Positions 1 through 13,500 of a DNA stretch of 64,000 nucleotides are shown one piece after another. How positions within the stretch are numbered: position 1 is the stretch's first letter; each line of letters begins with the position of its first letter. Origin of the DNA: Aquila chrysaetos chrysaetos (taxonomy: Eukaryota > Chordata > Aves > Accipitriformes > Accipitridae); NCBI RefSeq assembly GCF_900496995.4, contig NC_044029.1, forward strand, positions 3,782,001-3,846,000, given 5' to 3'. The position numbers were made by a program, and so were the translations under genes. The notes under the pieces were generated by a model. The model searched no databases and was not told the origin of the DNA. It saw nothing but the letters and a program-made list of their open reading frames with translations.

Positions 1-3000
1 CACAGACCTGCGTCCTGCCCTGCGACAGTCGGTGTGCCGGGGAGCCGTGGGAGCTGGCGGGACCGTGCTGCCACCGGCCAGGGCACAGCGAGCAGGGCAG
101 GGATGGTGGCAGCGACCAGGGACAGCCACGGCCCAGCGGTCATCCTCACGGAGTTCTTTTCCCGGGAGCTGGCACCATCACAGAGCTGGTCGGGGGCACC
201 AGCAGCCAGACTCAGTGCAGGGAGAAGACTGCAGAGCTCGTTGGCATCCTCAGGGCTGACGGTCAGAGGATACTGGCGATGACAGGCTAAAACTTTTCGA
301 ATGAAGATTAAATTCTTCCAGGATGCTTTTTTTTATTTATATGATCAGCTGGTTCACCATGTGTAGGGATCAGAAGCATATCGCAGCTACTGGTGCGACT
401 TGTTTCAGCACCTTCTGAAGTGCAACCATGTTCCCCTCTCCTCTTACCAGCCAAAAGGTTTAGCACCAGGAGTCTCTGTAGAAGAATCAAGGTGGAGCGG
501 AGGGCTTGTATCCTCCTAAACTGTCAGTTCATCATGCTTACGTTGGATGTCCTGACCTGCAAGAAAGCTTGTGAACAATTTGCCATTGTCTGCTCCTGCT
601 ATTAGCCCCTGCTGAGCGCTTATAGCAACATATTTTACTCTGCTCTACCTGATCTCCCTATTTATTGATTAGTTTCCTTCTAAGTGAGAACACAATTAGC
701 ATATTTTCGGTAGCTGCTTCTGTTTAGGTTTCCCCATTGGGACTGCCTAGAACAATTGCCAAGAACTTATTTTTAACTAGGCTTAAAACATGAATTTATT
801 GCTATAGTTATTAAGAGGGGGGTCTCTCCTTGCCCTTAGAGTAACCAACATAAAACCTCCAAGATTCTCAGTGCTTAAAAGTTTGTGTTTCATCATTACT
901 AATGACATAAAGCAGTTTCCAACATTTGCAAGCAATCTTTTCCCTTCCAAAAATCTTTTTGCCAAAGGTTAATTAAAACGTTTGGCAGAGTTAAGCATAC
1001 ATGAAACACACTTAGTTAAATACACATATGGATACAACACACAGAGGACAGAATACGCAGAGTTGCACACTACCCAGGGCCTGAGCATGCTTAAACAAGA
1101 TGCTTTAACAAGGTGCTGTTAACATGCTCAGGCTGAACGTCCAGCCCAGACCTCCCCTCGGCGCTGCTTTGCTACCACGCTGTGTGATCAGCAAGGCTGC
1201 AAGCGGTAGTTTACTTTCCAGCCCACTCTTGTCTTGATGGTTTGGCCACAGCTTTCTCTCCCAGCCGTAAGGCTGATACCAGCTTTCTCGGAGCTTTTGA
1301 TAAGGTGAGGATAATAAAACACACAGGGGATGGCAAGCTGAGTGGGATGACTAGAAGCTTCAAAAGAGATGCAGATGAAAGCTGTACGTGGATAATTCAA
1401 TAGGAAGCTGTATGTGGATAATTCAAGAGGCGTTTGAAGAAGAAATCAGGGCAGGATTTCTACTAGCAATACAGCAGTGTTTGCTCCTCCAGATTTCATT
1501 AGTGCCGACCCTCACTCAAACTTTCCTTCTGCAAACACTGCAGGAGGCTTTCTGCCAGTGCTCCCTCGCCTGGTGCCTCCTGTGGACTTTGCTCACAGGC
1601 AACCCAGCTTGGACCACACCGGCGTTCTGTCCGAGCTGGTGCAGGCAGCTGTGGCCGGGCTTGCCAACATTGCCGCTGGCATTCCAGGGGTGCTGGCTCC
1701 ACGCTGCCGGGTGGGCTGCGACAGCACCGGGGGGGTGCGTGGGAAGGATTCGGTACCACAGGAGAGGGGAAAGTGGTTGAGCTGACCTGGGGGAGACTTA
1801 GGTGAGAACAAAGTACCCCGCAGGGGGAGAAAGGCTGAGCTTGAAAAACCCTGCTCAACACCCTGAGCTCCTTGTTCCTCTTCCTTTTACCTTTGCCCAC
1901 GTGCAAATGAGAATGACTTCCCGGGACTCTAAAAGCCACACATCTGTGGCAAAAGTTCGCCTCTTGTGTTGTTTGCTTGTGCGCCGTGAAAGCTTAATCT
2001 GAAAACAGGAACTCCAACTAAGCAGGTATGGAGTTGCTTGCAAGACTCTTTTTTATGCCTGCAAAGCACTGTCAGCGTATTTCTGTTTTGAATGAATTGC
2101 TTTTCTAATCCCTTATTGTTTTATGACAGCTGAAATTGCCTGACTGGATGCCAACACATATGAACTACTAAATGGTTCTTACATCTTATTTTATGGTCCC
2201 CCCTCTATTTTGAAATAAACTGCCTACTAAACAAAATCAGTTTCCTTTTGTTTCTGATGACATATACATGTGGATTTTCAGAAAGGGAAGTGGGTTTGGG
2301 AGGAAATTCAGAAATTGCAAAAGGAAAAATGTTGGGTTTATTCTTTCTTCCTTCTATAATACACGCGACAATAGACCTACTGAAACCCCCTCCCCTGTCT
2401 GGGTTTATCTGGGTTTGTCTGCATGTGGCTCTAGTCCAGCTGGGTTATACAAAGCTCCAGGGTGTCCCTGTGGACGATGGTCCATGGCACATCCCCTCTT
2501 CTTCATGTGCTTCTCACATTCCCATCTCAGGGTCACATCCAGATGGGACAGCTGGGGCAGTGGGATGCTCTCGGGAGGCCCATGGGCTTTGCCACCAGCT
2601 GGTGAGCCCACGGAGAGCACCTCTTGGTCTTGCAACTTAAACTTGCCTCAAGCCTTGTCTCCCTCCTGTGCCTGCAGCAACCCGCAGCTCCTGGTGCGCT
2701 GCTCCTGCGCCTGTGTGCACAGGGGCTGAAGATGTGCCATTTCGGAAACTGATTTCTAAGGGTAAAAAAGGTTAGGTTCTGCATTTGGCATTACACGTCC
2801 ATGGCTTCCAGCAGTGTTTTGTCAAGAGTAATCGCCCTTTGTTGCCAAACTTTGCTGTTAAATTTGATCTTAACTCTTACTGCACAGATGTAATTTTTCT
2901 TGTGTATGTCCTCACTTGAGTGCTTGCTGCTGTGTTTGTGTGGCTGATGCAAGGTCATTTGTGGTACAGAATAATTTGCTTTCAATGCCCGGGTCAGGGC

Positions 3001-3960
3001 GTCAAATTCGTGTTGTCAAAACTGTCTGAGTGCACAGAGCCGGGGCCAGAGCTGGGCCCTCCATGCCCCCCGCGCTGAACGCCAGCACGCACAGCCCGCA
3101 CCCCTCGCAGCCAGGCGGCCTCTTGTCTTGAGTCCTAATTCCTTACCCCTTTTACGTGTGATCGGCCGCGGTCCTCTTTCCTGACTTGGAGAAAGAGAAT
3201 TGGGGCGATCGCATTTACTGCTTTGGCACCTGCTGACCACCCACAGAAGGGAGGAGATCTCTTTTAGTACCCTTGCGCTAAAATGTTAATAAACAAATAA
3301 ACAAATAATGCCTTTGGGCAGAAGGATTTAAAAAAAAAGAAGCGGTCAGGGGTTGCCTAAAAAAACCATTTCCGATGATACTAAGTAAATGCCGGCAGGA
3401 ATGCTGGAGTCCCGCAGTTGTTTTCCAATGTTCTCTTTGCTAGCGCAGCAGATGGCACCGGCCTGCTGCCTGGAGGTACGGGCTGGGGATTCCTGGTCTC
3501 CAAAGTTCTCGCTTTGAGGATTAAAACGAAGGGCTGCGTTACCACAGGCCAGGGGATAGCCTTTGGCCTCCCGCCTTCCCTCTTCTGCCATGTCCGTTTG
3601 GCCTGTCCTTCTTCCCGCTGTTTCTACCTCACGGGTTTTGGTGACGCTTTTTTTTTTTTCCCCCATCTTGGTTCAGGAAGAAAGGGGAATGTTTTTGGAA
3701 GGCTTAATTAACCCTCCTGTTCAGCTGTTTGAGCCATTTAAATATGAAAATACGTTCCCCACGTGTTCTCCCAGGTAAGCAGCTGAGCTGGTAAAACCCT
3801 GCAGCCGCCCCGCTGTCCCCCTCAGGCCTGCACCAGGTAGGCAGCCAGGACCTGGCTGTTTCTCGTTTTAAAATCGCAGTAACTCTTCCAACGGCTGCCT
3901 GGCAGCAGCTTGGATTTCCCAAAGAATTGCTTTTTTTTGCCTCTAGGGCAGAGGCCACAT
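1..3960. other. Intergenic DNA upstream of LTA4H, no gene recognised
   Basis: I find no recognisable exon, RNA gene or transposon here. The first 280 bases and parts of 1500-1800 and 3000-3240 are fairly GC-rich and carry short open frames on both strands. None resembles a known protein or has convincing splice sites. In human the next gene on this side is ELK3, far away, so an intergenic assignment fits synteny. Confidence 0.5.
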
Positions 3961-3961
3961 C

Positions 3962-3981
3962 GGGGGGGGGGGGGGGGGGGG
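3962..3981. repeat. Poly-G tract
   Basis: An uninterrupted run of 20 G lies just before the tRNA-Asp gene. It could form a G-quadruplex. Its true length may be uncertain because such runs are hard to sequence. Confidence 0.9.
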
Positions 3982-4004
3982 AGAAAAAAGTAAAAATTAA
4001 GCGC

Positions 4005-4076
4005 CTCCCCGTCGGGGAATCGAACCCCGGTCTCCCGCGTGACAGGCGGGGATACTTACCACTATACTAACGAGGA
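4005..4076 (-). tRNA. tRNA-Asp (anticodon GTC)
   Basis: The reverse complement gives a 72-nt cloverleaf. The acceptor strand TCCTCGT pairs with ACGGGGA (including wobble), followed by discriminator G. The D-arm region has TAGTATAGTGGT, the anticodon stem reads CCTGTCACG with anticodon GTC, and the T-arm contains GGTTCGATTCC. These match the vertebrate tRNA-Asp-GTC consensus almost base for base, including the internal A and B boxes. A T-run lies just downstream on the minus strand (A-run at about 3983-3998 on the plus strand) and would terminate RNA polymerase III. The gene is divergent from LTA4H, about 320 bp upstream of its start codon. Human also has a tRNA-Asp-GTC beside LTA4H, so the position looks conserved. 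Confidence 0.97.
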
Positions 4077-4119
4077 ACTGCACGAGAGCATTTTCCCCAG
4101 CAGCCGTCAGATGGCTTCT

Positions 4120-4560
4120 AGGGGCTGGCAGCCGGGCCACGCGCCGGCCCCGCCCCTCGCGGCCAACTCACGCTTCCCGCCCCGCCGCCTCCTCCTCCTG
4201 GCTCCGCCTCCTCCCGCAATGCACCACGGGAGTTGTCGTTCTGCTGGGCGCCGCCTCCCGCTTTTCCCGCCGAGGTGGGAACTACAGCTCCCAGGGATGG
4301 GCGGGGCGGGCCCGCCCCCGTCTTCCCCGCGGTGGGGCGGGGTCGGGAGGGGGTCGGAGGCGGGGTCCGTTGCAAACGGCAGCGGGCGTGCGCGCGCGAT
4401 GGCGGCGGAGGACCCGCGCTCCTTCGCCGCGCCTTCCCGCTGCCTCACGCGGCACCTCCACCTGCGCTGCCGCGCGGACTTCGGCGCGCGGGCGCTGCGG
4501 GGCACGGCGGCCTTCACCGCGCGCGCCGAGCGCGGGGCGCTGCGTTGCCTGGTAACGGCG
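4120..4560 (+). promoter_or_regulatory. CpG-island promoter of LTA4H with two ZNF143-like sites
   Basis: This is a very GC- and CpG-rich block that ends in exon 1. Two sequences resemble the ZNF143/THAP11 (SBS) motif, ACTACAnYTCCCAGnnTGC. One lies at 4216-4239 on the minus strand, reading ACGACAACTCCC followed by TGCATTGCGG. The other lies at 4281-4298 on the plus strand, reading ACTACAGCTCCCAGGGATG. GC boxes (GGGCGGGG types) are also present. No TATA box is seen. I infer a housekeeping-type promoter with dispersed starts. Confidence 0.7.
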
Positions 4561-7500
4561 GGGTGAGGGGGGGGGGTGTGGGGGGTGTGTGGAGGCGCCC
4601 GCGGTACTGAGGGGAGACCCCCGCGATACTGGGGGGAGACCCCCGCGGGTACTGGGGGGAGACCCCCGCGGTACTGAGGGGAGACCCCCGCGGGTACTGG
4701 GGGGAGACCCCCGCGGTACTGAGGGGAGACCCCCGCGGGTACTGGGGGGAGACCCCCGCGGTACTGAGGGGAGACCCCCGCGGGTAGTGAGGAGAGACCC
4801 CCGCGGGTACTGAGGGGAGACCCCCGCGGTACTGAGGGGAGACCCCCGCGGGTACTGGGGGGAGACCCCCGCGGTACTGAGGGGAGACCCCCGCGGGTAG
4901 TGAGGAGAGACCCCCGCGGGTACTGAGGGGAGATCCCCGCGGGTACTGAGGAGAGATCCCCGCGGGTAGTGGGGGGAGACCCCCGCGGGTACTGAGGAGA
5001 GACCCCGGAGCCCAGGTCTGAGGGGGAACGGGGGTGCCGGGGGCCGTGCTCGGGGTCCCCCTCGTCTCCTCCTCCCGCCGTCTCCTCCCGCCTCGGCGTC
5101 GTCTCCCCTCGGTCGTGCCTTTCCCCTCCCCGTCCCTGCCGCCTGCTCGCCTCGGCGCCCGTCGGGCTCGTCTGCAGTTGGTCGCCCCCGGGCTAACAAC
5201 GCCTTTGGGCGGCTCAGGTTTCCCGCTTGTGGAGCCTAGAGCCGGCGCCTCGTGCAAGGGAAGGGTGGAAATGCGTGGGGTTTTCCCCTTAGAATGGCGA
5301 GGAGCCCGTTGCCGAGAAGATGGGGATAAACCATCGGAAAGCTGCGTTCGTGGCTTTTTCGCGTGTGTGTTTTATTACGCTAGCTGCTTTCTCAGCTGTG
5401 CAGATAAACGCGTAAACCTCTTTAGTGTTACACTGCATGTGAAGCGAAGTTTGGGGGTTGTGGGATCTTTCTGCTAGCTCCATAAAATCCTTTTGTGATT
5501 GGCGCTTACTTTTTAGGAAAAAAAAATCCATCCTGGTAAAGACTAAAACTTCACTCGTGCTGCATATGGGAGCGCTGCATTATTTAATTCATCTTCTCTT
5601 GCATGAAAGTCTTGATTCATAGTGGCTGGTTCCAGGAGGGACGCCTTGGCAGGGGCTTTACTGTCATTCTCATTTCATAGCAGCGCTGTGAAGTCTCTTA
5701 CCTCTGTAGTTTACCTGGTAAACTCCCCGTTTTCCACTTTCATGGTCAGAACGTGGTTTCCTTCCTCTTCCCCCTCCAGTTTTGTAAGTTCAGTGCTGCT
5801 CTCTTAAAACGCTGGTTCCCAGTACTCGACATAGTTACTCGATTTTTCTGGTTTTACTTAGTAAACACTTTTTCCTTCAAAGAGACTTGTGTTTAAGATT
5901 TTATGGGTGCTACGTTAATTATTACACTATCTAACAAGTATGTAATATTTGCTTCATTACAGGTCTTGGATACAAAAGACCTACAGGTATTTAAAGTGAC
6001 TGTAAATGGACAGGATGCAAAATTTGTCTTTGGAGAAAAGCACAGTTTCAAGGGGACCCCCCTGGAAATCACACTTCCTTTTGAACTAAGCAGGTACACA
6101 CTTTTGCCTGTCCCTTTAGGTAGTTTCCAAAATGCACTGTATAAGCTGCTTGTCTCCCTGTGGGGTCGTTGTGTAAAGCTTGCAAAGGGACTTGTAAATT
6201 AGGGTGTTGCAATTATTTGGTATATGATCTTGTAGATGAATTTAATATTTGGCTTTCATTAGACAGCCAAAACTTTGGGAGTCTTTGTACCGTTTCCAGG
6301 TCTTATGTACAAAATGACTTGCCAAATCTAAGTAGCGAAATTATGTGTAATGTATCACAATTTTTCCAGTGTTTCTTATCAGTAATATTCTTTCTGCTTC
6401 AACTACCTGAATTTTGTCGTGTTCAGAATTGCTACAGCATGGCACATATGGAGTTACAGACCCTGTTTTCCTTTCTTTTATACAAGGGGTGATCCTGCAT
6501 TTCTGTAGAACTGCAGGTTACCACTATGATTAGCTAGAAACATGTCTTCAAAGAGTAAAATTTTTATTGTAGCCCAAGTCCCTAAAAACTGGAACTTGAG
6601 TTTTGGCAGCATGATGGAGAATGAACTAACCATAATCTACCTCTTAAGTTGCATGAAATAAGAAGTTGTTGCCAAATTGCAATACGTTTTTTGGCAGTTT
6701 ACTTTGTATGTTGTAACTCCGTGGTATCTTACATGCCGAGGCTGAAAGCTGTGACTGTATAGGAAGGTTCCCTTGTTTGAATAAAATTGTGTACTAAGTT
6801 GCTTCTTACTGTTTTGTTTTTAAAACTGGTTATTAGCTCTACAAACTAGTGTCTGGTTTCTAACTTTTTTTTTTTCCTGTTCTCTGGATTAGTGCAGTTT
6901 GGAAACACACATAATGTGGAAGAGAAAGAAATGTCATACAATAGCTGTCCCTTCTGGGGAAACACTTATTATCTGATATGAAACTGAACAAATTAAACAG
7001 GCCACAGCAGAAACATAGGCCTATGTCTTTTGTTTGACTTTCAACTTTTTTTTTTATTGCTAGATTTCCTTGTAAGAAAAAAAAGCTACAAAGAGGGAGT
7101 TACGAGTCATGATCGTAAGAATTTATAATCTTGTGTGAGATGTAGTCCTGTATACAAGTATCAATAAAACAGTGATAGGAAAGGAGTTACATACGAAAGT
7201 CTGACTGTTCAGTAAGCAACATATCTTATGGTAATACAAATTATTTTCTCTTGTCGACTATGTACTTTGGAACACTGGTTATAAACCAGATATGTGTACC
7301 TGGTCAGCTTATCTAGTGTCCAACTCCTCTGATTAGCTGAAGTTTGTTCTGATTTATGGTTGGATTGTTAATTCCAGAATGTTGCATGTATAACCTGGAA
7401 CTTTCCAATAATGGAAGCAAGTACTTCTGTGTACTTTTGGTGTCAGTGATGTTTATGATATGTTTTTAAAAAACAAGAGCATGAATGTGTCAGGTTTGTG

Positions 7501-10500
7501 TGTGTTCTCTTGTTAGCAAGCTGGGACCTGTCCCCTCTGTTAGTTTTTACTTTACACCAGTTCTGAAATCCTGAATAAAATTTGAACATTTTTCATTTTT
7601 CTGGTTAACCCTACTTTTAATAGCGTTTTCCAGTAATTACTATTTTCAGTATTTTTTTTTTCTGCTTAAGGATCATACAGAACATAACATCAGCTGCAAA
7701 ACCTGAAATTTTTTTATTTACAGAATATAAAAATCCTATTTTATTAAAGCACATATGTTCTTATATAGGTTTTATACACTTTTTCGTTTGCTTACTGTGG
7801 TGGGTTTTTTCTCCTTATGTGTACAATGTTAGATAGTTGCGACAAAACTGTATGCATGTAGCTGGTCCAAATGGTTTAAAGAAAAAGTCCATGTCCCCCT
7901 TGAAGAGAGGAGCAGAAAAGTTTCTGGTTAGTAAAAACAATAGTAGAAGTGTCTAGTAGAAGTGTCTTGGGACATTAAAATTGAAATAAACCAGCTAATT
8001 TTTACTATCATAATTGAAAGGGAAAAGTTGTTTTTAATATGCTACTTGTTCTTTTAATGCTTTTGAGACAGTGCTGCAGACCTATTTTCCAGAAATCTTC
8101 GTAGAGAAATTTCAGTAGTGATCAGGAGTTGTGTCAAAACAGTCTGACTATATTCTTTTTTACACAGGGGACAAGAAGCAATTGTCGAAATCTCTTTTGA
8201 AAGCTCTCCAAAGTCTTCAGCTCTCCAATGGTTTACTCCAGAGCAAACTTCTGGAAAGAAACACCCATTTCTCTTCAGCCAGTGTCAGGTTGAGTGGATT
8301 AATTTGTTTTTTAAACTTGTTTACATACCCCTGTAATTCCCCTTGGTTTCCAAAGAGTTGGAGAGGAAGGCTAGTAGGGGAAAGTACAGTAGCCCATAAC
8401 TTCTAATTGTGTATGTCAGAGATCCTAAATGATAACACTTAATAAGTCAGGACATTGCTGAGATTTTATTATATGTTTGCAGTTTAATAATTCCAGAACT
8501 GCTTTACCCTCTCCAGTATTCTTGTTGAAGAACATGCAGTCCTTTACAATCAATGTATGTGGCTATTGATCTGTCTTCCCTACCATTATTTCTTTGAGAA
8601 AAGCCTTAACTATGGAAACTACTGTAAGCTATAAGGAATAGGAAGTACTGGTTTGTAGATAATGAATTCTCTGGAGGAGCTGTATAGATTTCCAATATAA
8701 TATAGTAGTTTGATTTATTTCTAGTCCTCTGCATTACAAAGATTGTTATGTTTTAGCTTTTTTTTTTTTTCCCCTTCCTCTCCAGGCCACCCACTGCAGA
8801 GCCATCTTTCCATGCCAAGACACACCTGCTGTGAAACTAACATACTATGCAGAGGTAGGTGAACCTAAGTCATGTGTATCTAAATAAAGACAACTACTAC
8901 AATGGGTGAATTTTTTTGTGTGTGTACCTGCCGGCATGTGGCCTAAAATAAAAACAGAGAATATTGACTTTTAGCTTAATGTAAGAACCAAAAGCTGCTC
9001 ATCTTCCTTGTGGCATTCCTCTGGATTTACCATTTTCTTTTATATATGTCATTTCTTTTTTCATTCACATGTATCTTTATTTCCAAAAGAAAAAAAAAGT
9101 GCTGTAGTAGAAAAGAAATATGTTCTTAAATCAGGAAAAGCTGACAGTAAAACAACAAAGAGTACTGTAAAGCAAAAATACTTGAAATGGCTCTCATGTA
9201 TGCCTTAAGTAATATGCTCTGGTACATAGCTGGGGGATCTTTGCAGTCCTGGCACAAGTAGTCCGATTGGTTTAAGGAAGCAAAAAGCGAGATGTCCAAT
9301 GTGACATTACAGTTCAGTAGTCTGAAGAAAGTGAAAATTTTAACTTCTGTCAAAGGTAGTCCTTTTGGTTAATCAAATATTGCCAGCCTTTAAGACAAAA
9401 TTTTCTATATGCCTTACGTTCTACTTGATGGAAAGGACTTAACAACAGAACGAATCCGCACTACTCTTTTTGCTATTGCTGCTTCTAGGATATTGTATAA
9501 TCCTGTGTGCCAACTGAGTTCCTCATAGTTGGATAACCTTCTTTCAGATATCTGTTCCTAAAGAGTTGGTGGCTCTTATGAGTGCTAATCGTGATGGAGA
9601 GATGCCTGACCCAGAGGACAGCAGTCGGAAGATATACTGTTTCAGTCAGAACGTAAGTGCTACAGGCTAGTAAACAGATGCCTAAGGTCTTACTCCTAAC
9701 TCATGCAGTTCACAGTCATTTCAGATATGGTTTTGATATCATCAGTGAATCATAGAATCATTTAGGTTTGAAAAGACCCTTAAGATCATCGAGTCCAACC
9801 GTTAACCTAACACTGCTGAGTCCAACTGTTAACCTAACACTGCCGAGTCCACCACTAAACCATGTCCCTAAGCACCACGTCTACACATCTTCTAAATACC
9901 TCCAGGGATGGTGACTCAACCACTTCCCTGGGCAGCCTGTTCCAATGCCTGACAACCCTTTCAGTGAAGAAGTTTTTCCTAATATCCAATCTAAACCTCC
10001 CCTGGTGCAACTTGAGGATATTTCCTCTCGTCCTATCACTAGTTACTTGATAGAAGAGACCAGTACCCACCTCACTACACCCTCCTTTCAGGTAGTTGTA
10101 GAGAGCTGTAAGGTCTCCCCTCAGCCTCCTTTTCTCCAGACTAAACAACCCCAGTTCCCTCAGCCGCTCCTCACAAGACTTGTGCTCCAGGCCCCTCACC
10201 AGCTTGGTTGCCCTTCTCTGAACACGCTCCAGCACCTCAATGTCTTTCTTGTAGTGAGGGGCCCAAAACTGAACACAGGACTGGTGCGGCCTCACCAGTG
10301 CCGAGTACAGGGGAACAACCACCTCCCTGCTCCTGCTGGCCACACTATTTCTGATACAGGCCAGGATGCCGTTGGCCACCTGGGCACACTGCTGGCTCAC
10401 ATTCAGCCTGCTGTCAACTAGCACCCTCAGGTCCTTTTTCACCAGGCAGCTTGCCAGCAGCTCTTCCCCAGGCCTGTAGCGTTGCATGAGGTTGTTGTGA

Positions 10501-13500
10501 CTGAAGTGCAGGACCCGGCACTTGGCCTTGTTGAACCTCATACAATTGGCCTTGGCCCATCAATCCAGCCTGTCCAGATCCCTGTGTAGAGCCTCCCTAC
10601 CCTGGAGCAGGTCAACGCTCCCATCCAACTTGGTGTGGTCTGCAAACTTACTGAGGGTGCACTTGATCCACTTGTCCAGATCATTGATAAAGATATTAAA
10701 CAGAACTGGACCCAATACTGAGCCCTGGGGAGCACCACTTGTGACCAGCCGCCAACTGGATTTAACCCCATTCACCACAACTCAATCACGTGACTGACAG
10801 TGCTTCTTTGCCACTATAAAAATACAGGGTATTATGAATTTCCAGTTCCAAAAAGTCAGTAGGTGCTGGTGATGTTTACTTGTCATTTTGGCATTCCCAG
10901 AAAAGCCTGTAAAGTTTTGAAAATGCTTAGTATACACAAAGCTTGTACTGTCAAAACCCTTTCTGTCTGCACTGATTCTTGGGAAATGCTGTGTGGACTT
11001 GAATAACACAGGAGTGCGTTTTGAAAAACAGATCCTACAAATTTTAAGCTTACCAAGACCTTAGCCATGAAGCTGAGCATTGGAACCAATTTCAACTTGA
11101 AGGGAAGCAAATTCTGACAACAGAGATTTTTTTAAAGGTGAAAAATTTGGCCTTTATGGAAAGTGTCTCCAGCTAATTAAAGATTACTCCTCTAAGGATG
11201 AAGTTTTATTAAGTGGTGCAGCTAGTTTAATGATTCCACTGCACCTAAGTAGCAGTCTCAATTTACTCTCCTGGCTTTTTTGTTCTCACAGCTTTTTAGG
11301 TTACAGTTCTGATGTTTATGGGATCTCTTGGTGAGCCTAGTTCATTTTGCTGAACAAGCAGATAAAAATGAACAGAAGTTTAAAAAAGAAATTGTTTTAG
11401 TAAGCTGATCTGGGCTGCTGAGGGACTGAATGAGTGCAAGGAGGGATGGATTTATGTGACCAGAGGAGGGGAGGGGAGCCTACTCTGAACTGCAACAGCT
11501 GTTGGGTTGATTTGGCTGCTATGTGAAACCCAAGAGAGGCAAGAGGAGAGAGAGAGAGAAAAAAAAAAATTGTCACCTTCTCTGTGAGCTCTTTAATATG
11601 CAGTGTTCTGCCTTCTCTGTGGAGCCAAAACATTTGCCACTCTTGGTCTAGCGCATAAGGCTTCTATGTTGTATGTTATTCAGAGCTGTATGTTATCTAG
11701 AAATACACTGTTGATAAGTTTGCTGGACCTGTACAAAGAATGGCATTTAGTCTAATTGAAATGATACTATGCTTTCTAATACAGAAAACCATTAGATTAA
11801 TTTGTTGGAAAAGGCATGTGTTTCATTAAACGAAAAAGACAAATGCATCAAACTCTTGGATATGTATGTGTGCTGAGCTTACCTAAAACTACTTTTTTTT
11901 GCCCCTGCATGGCCAGACTGGTCAGAAATGTAGTGGAGAGCAGCCTCTGTAAAAATGAATTTATTACCCAACAGCCATTGAGATTTGAAGTAATTTTAAA
12001 ATTTCAATTAGCAAACTGGGCATCAAAATGTAGGGATATATTCACAATCTTTTAATAACTCGTCTATAACACAAGTCAATGGACTTCAATCTTTTCAAGA
12101 ATATATTCTGTGGGTTAATATGCAAAATTAAAACACAAGATGATATGGATATTTTAATAAATGATATTGAAATGGTTTGGGGATAATAAATGGTGGAATA
12201 AAATTTTCTGAAGTGTTGTCACCAAGTAATTATGATTTGAAGTCTTACTTATTTAACAGTGTTTAGTCAGATAAAATGGAATTTTGTCAGGAACAGCTCC
12301 ATTATCCCCTTTTGTGTCCAGAGCACTGGGAGAAAGAATTTCTCCATAAAGATACTGTAGCTTTGGAATTTCTTTCATTAAAATAACAAATATTTAGAAT
12401 TTATTTCAATTCCAAACATGGAAATCAAATATGTACATTTTGATTTTGCTGAATCTTTTTTTATCCATAAATATTCTTTGTTTACTTGAATTCATTAAAG
12501 CTTTTCCTGCATTTCTTTGTGTGATACAACTGCCTGTTATCTGAGCAGTGTCTCTTAACTTATCCTTCCATAAAATTTAATGGAACTAAAATGAATATGG
12601 AAAACTAACTTTCTTTTGAACCGTAACCAAACCAGTGGCATTTTTATATGCTCTTATATGTGCAGATTTTTTTCAAACAGAGATGATACTGCAATTTTTT
12701 GGCCTTTGCATGAAAGATCTAGGAAACAAGTATTCCTTGTAGATAAAGGAGTATCATTTGGGGAGAAAAAACAATGCCTTTATTATAACATAAGGCCAGA
12801 AGCTATGGAGGAAATGTGCACATTTCTTTACTTACATACCTTTGTTTTTCTTTGAATCGGTGGTGTTGATAGCTCACGTTACAAATAAGATTTCTTTTTT
12901 TCTCACATTATCCATTAGGTTCCCATACCTTGCTACTTGATTGCTTTAGTGGTTGGAGCTTTAGAAAGCAGGTGAGTGAATCTGCACAAAGTATAAATAT
13001 TAATAATCATAATAAATCTCCAGAGTTACCTTTTTTGTTTGTTACTTGGTCTTGTTTCTAGTTTTAATAGATCTTAGAGATTCAACAAGCCTGTTTATTT
13101 GTATCAAACTGCATGTATCTTGATTCAATCTTGCATCATTTTTTCTATAGAATATATTTTTGCTGTAAGTTAAAGAAATACCATGAAGAGTTTGGAATTG
13201 ATTGGAACCACTAAGGGCTTTTTCTAGCTCAGGGAATAGTATCTTTTTCCTCTAGTAACACATAAGCCATGTCATGTACAAAAGGCAGAAAGTGATAGCT
13301 TCAGCTTCGTTGCTTATCTGCACAAGAATGTGTTAATCTAGCCCATAATAATGCTTTTATATTAGGACTTCACAGCATTTAAAAATCTGTAAATGTGTTT
13401 CCTATTTATTTGTCCTGAACAATAGATGTGTGTGGTTTGTTTTCTAAAGCTTTTTCTAGTGTTCCTGTAGCAGTGGAGAGGAAAAAGACAGGAAGACTCT

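Noticed and set aside
1499-1939. 146-codon minus-strand frame
   Set aside because: It overlaps an equally open + frame in GC-rich DNA and shows no motif or splice signals.
4282-5199. 305-codon minus-strand frame rich in Pro-Arg-Gly-Ser (collagen-like)
   Set aside because: It is the translation of the 22/23-bp minisatellite; repeat units without stops stay open in several frames on both strands.
9945-10421. 158-codon + strand frame
   Set aside because: It is the reverse complement of the CR1 reverse-transcriptase segment.
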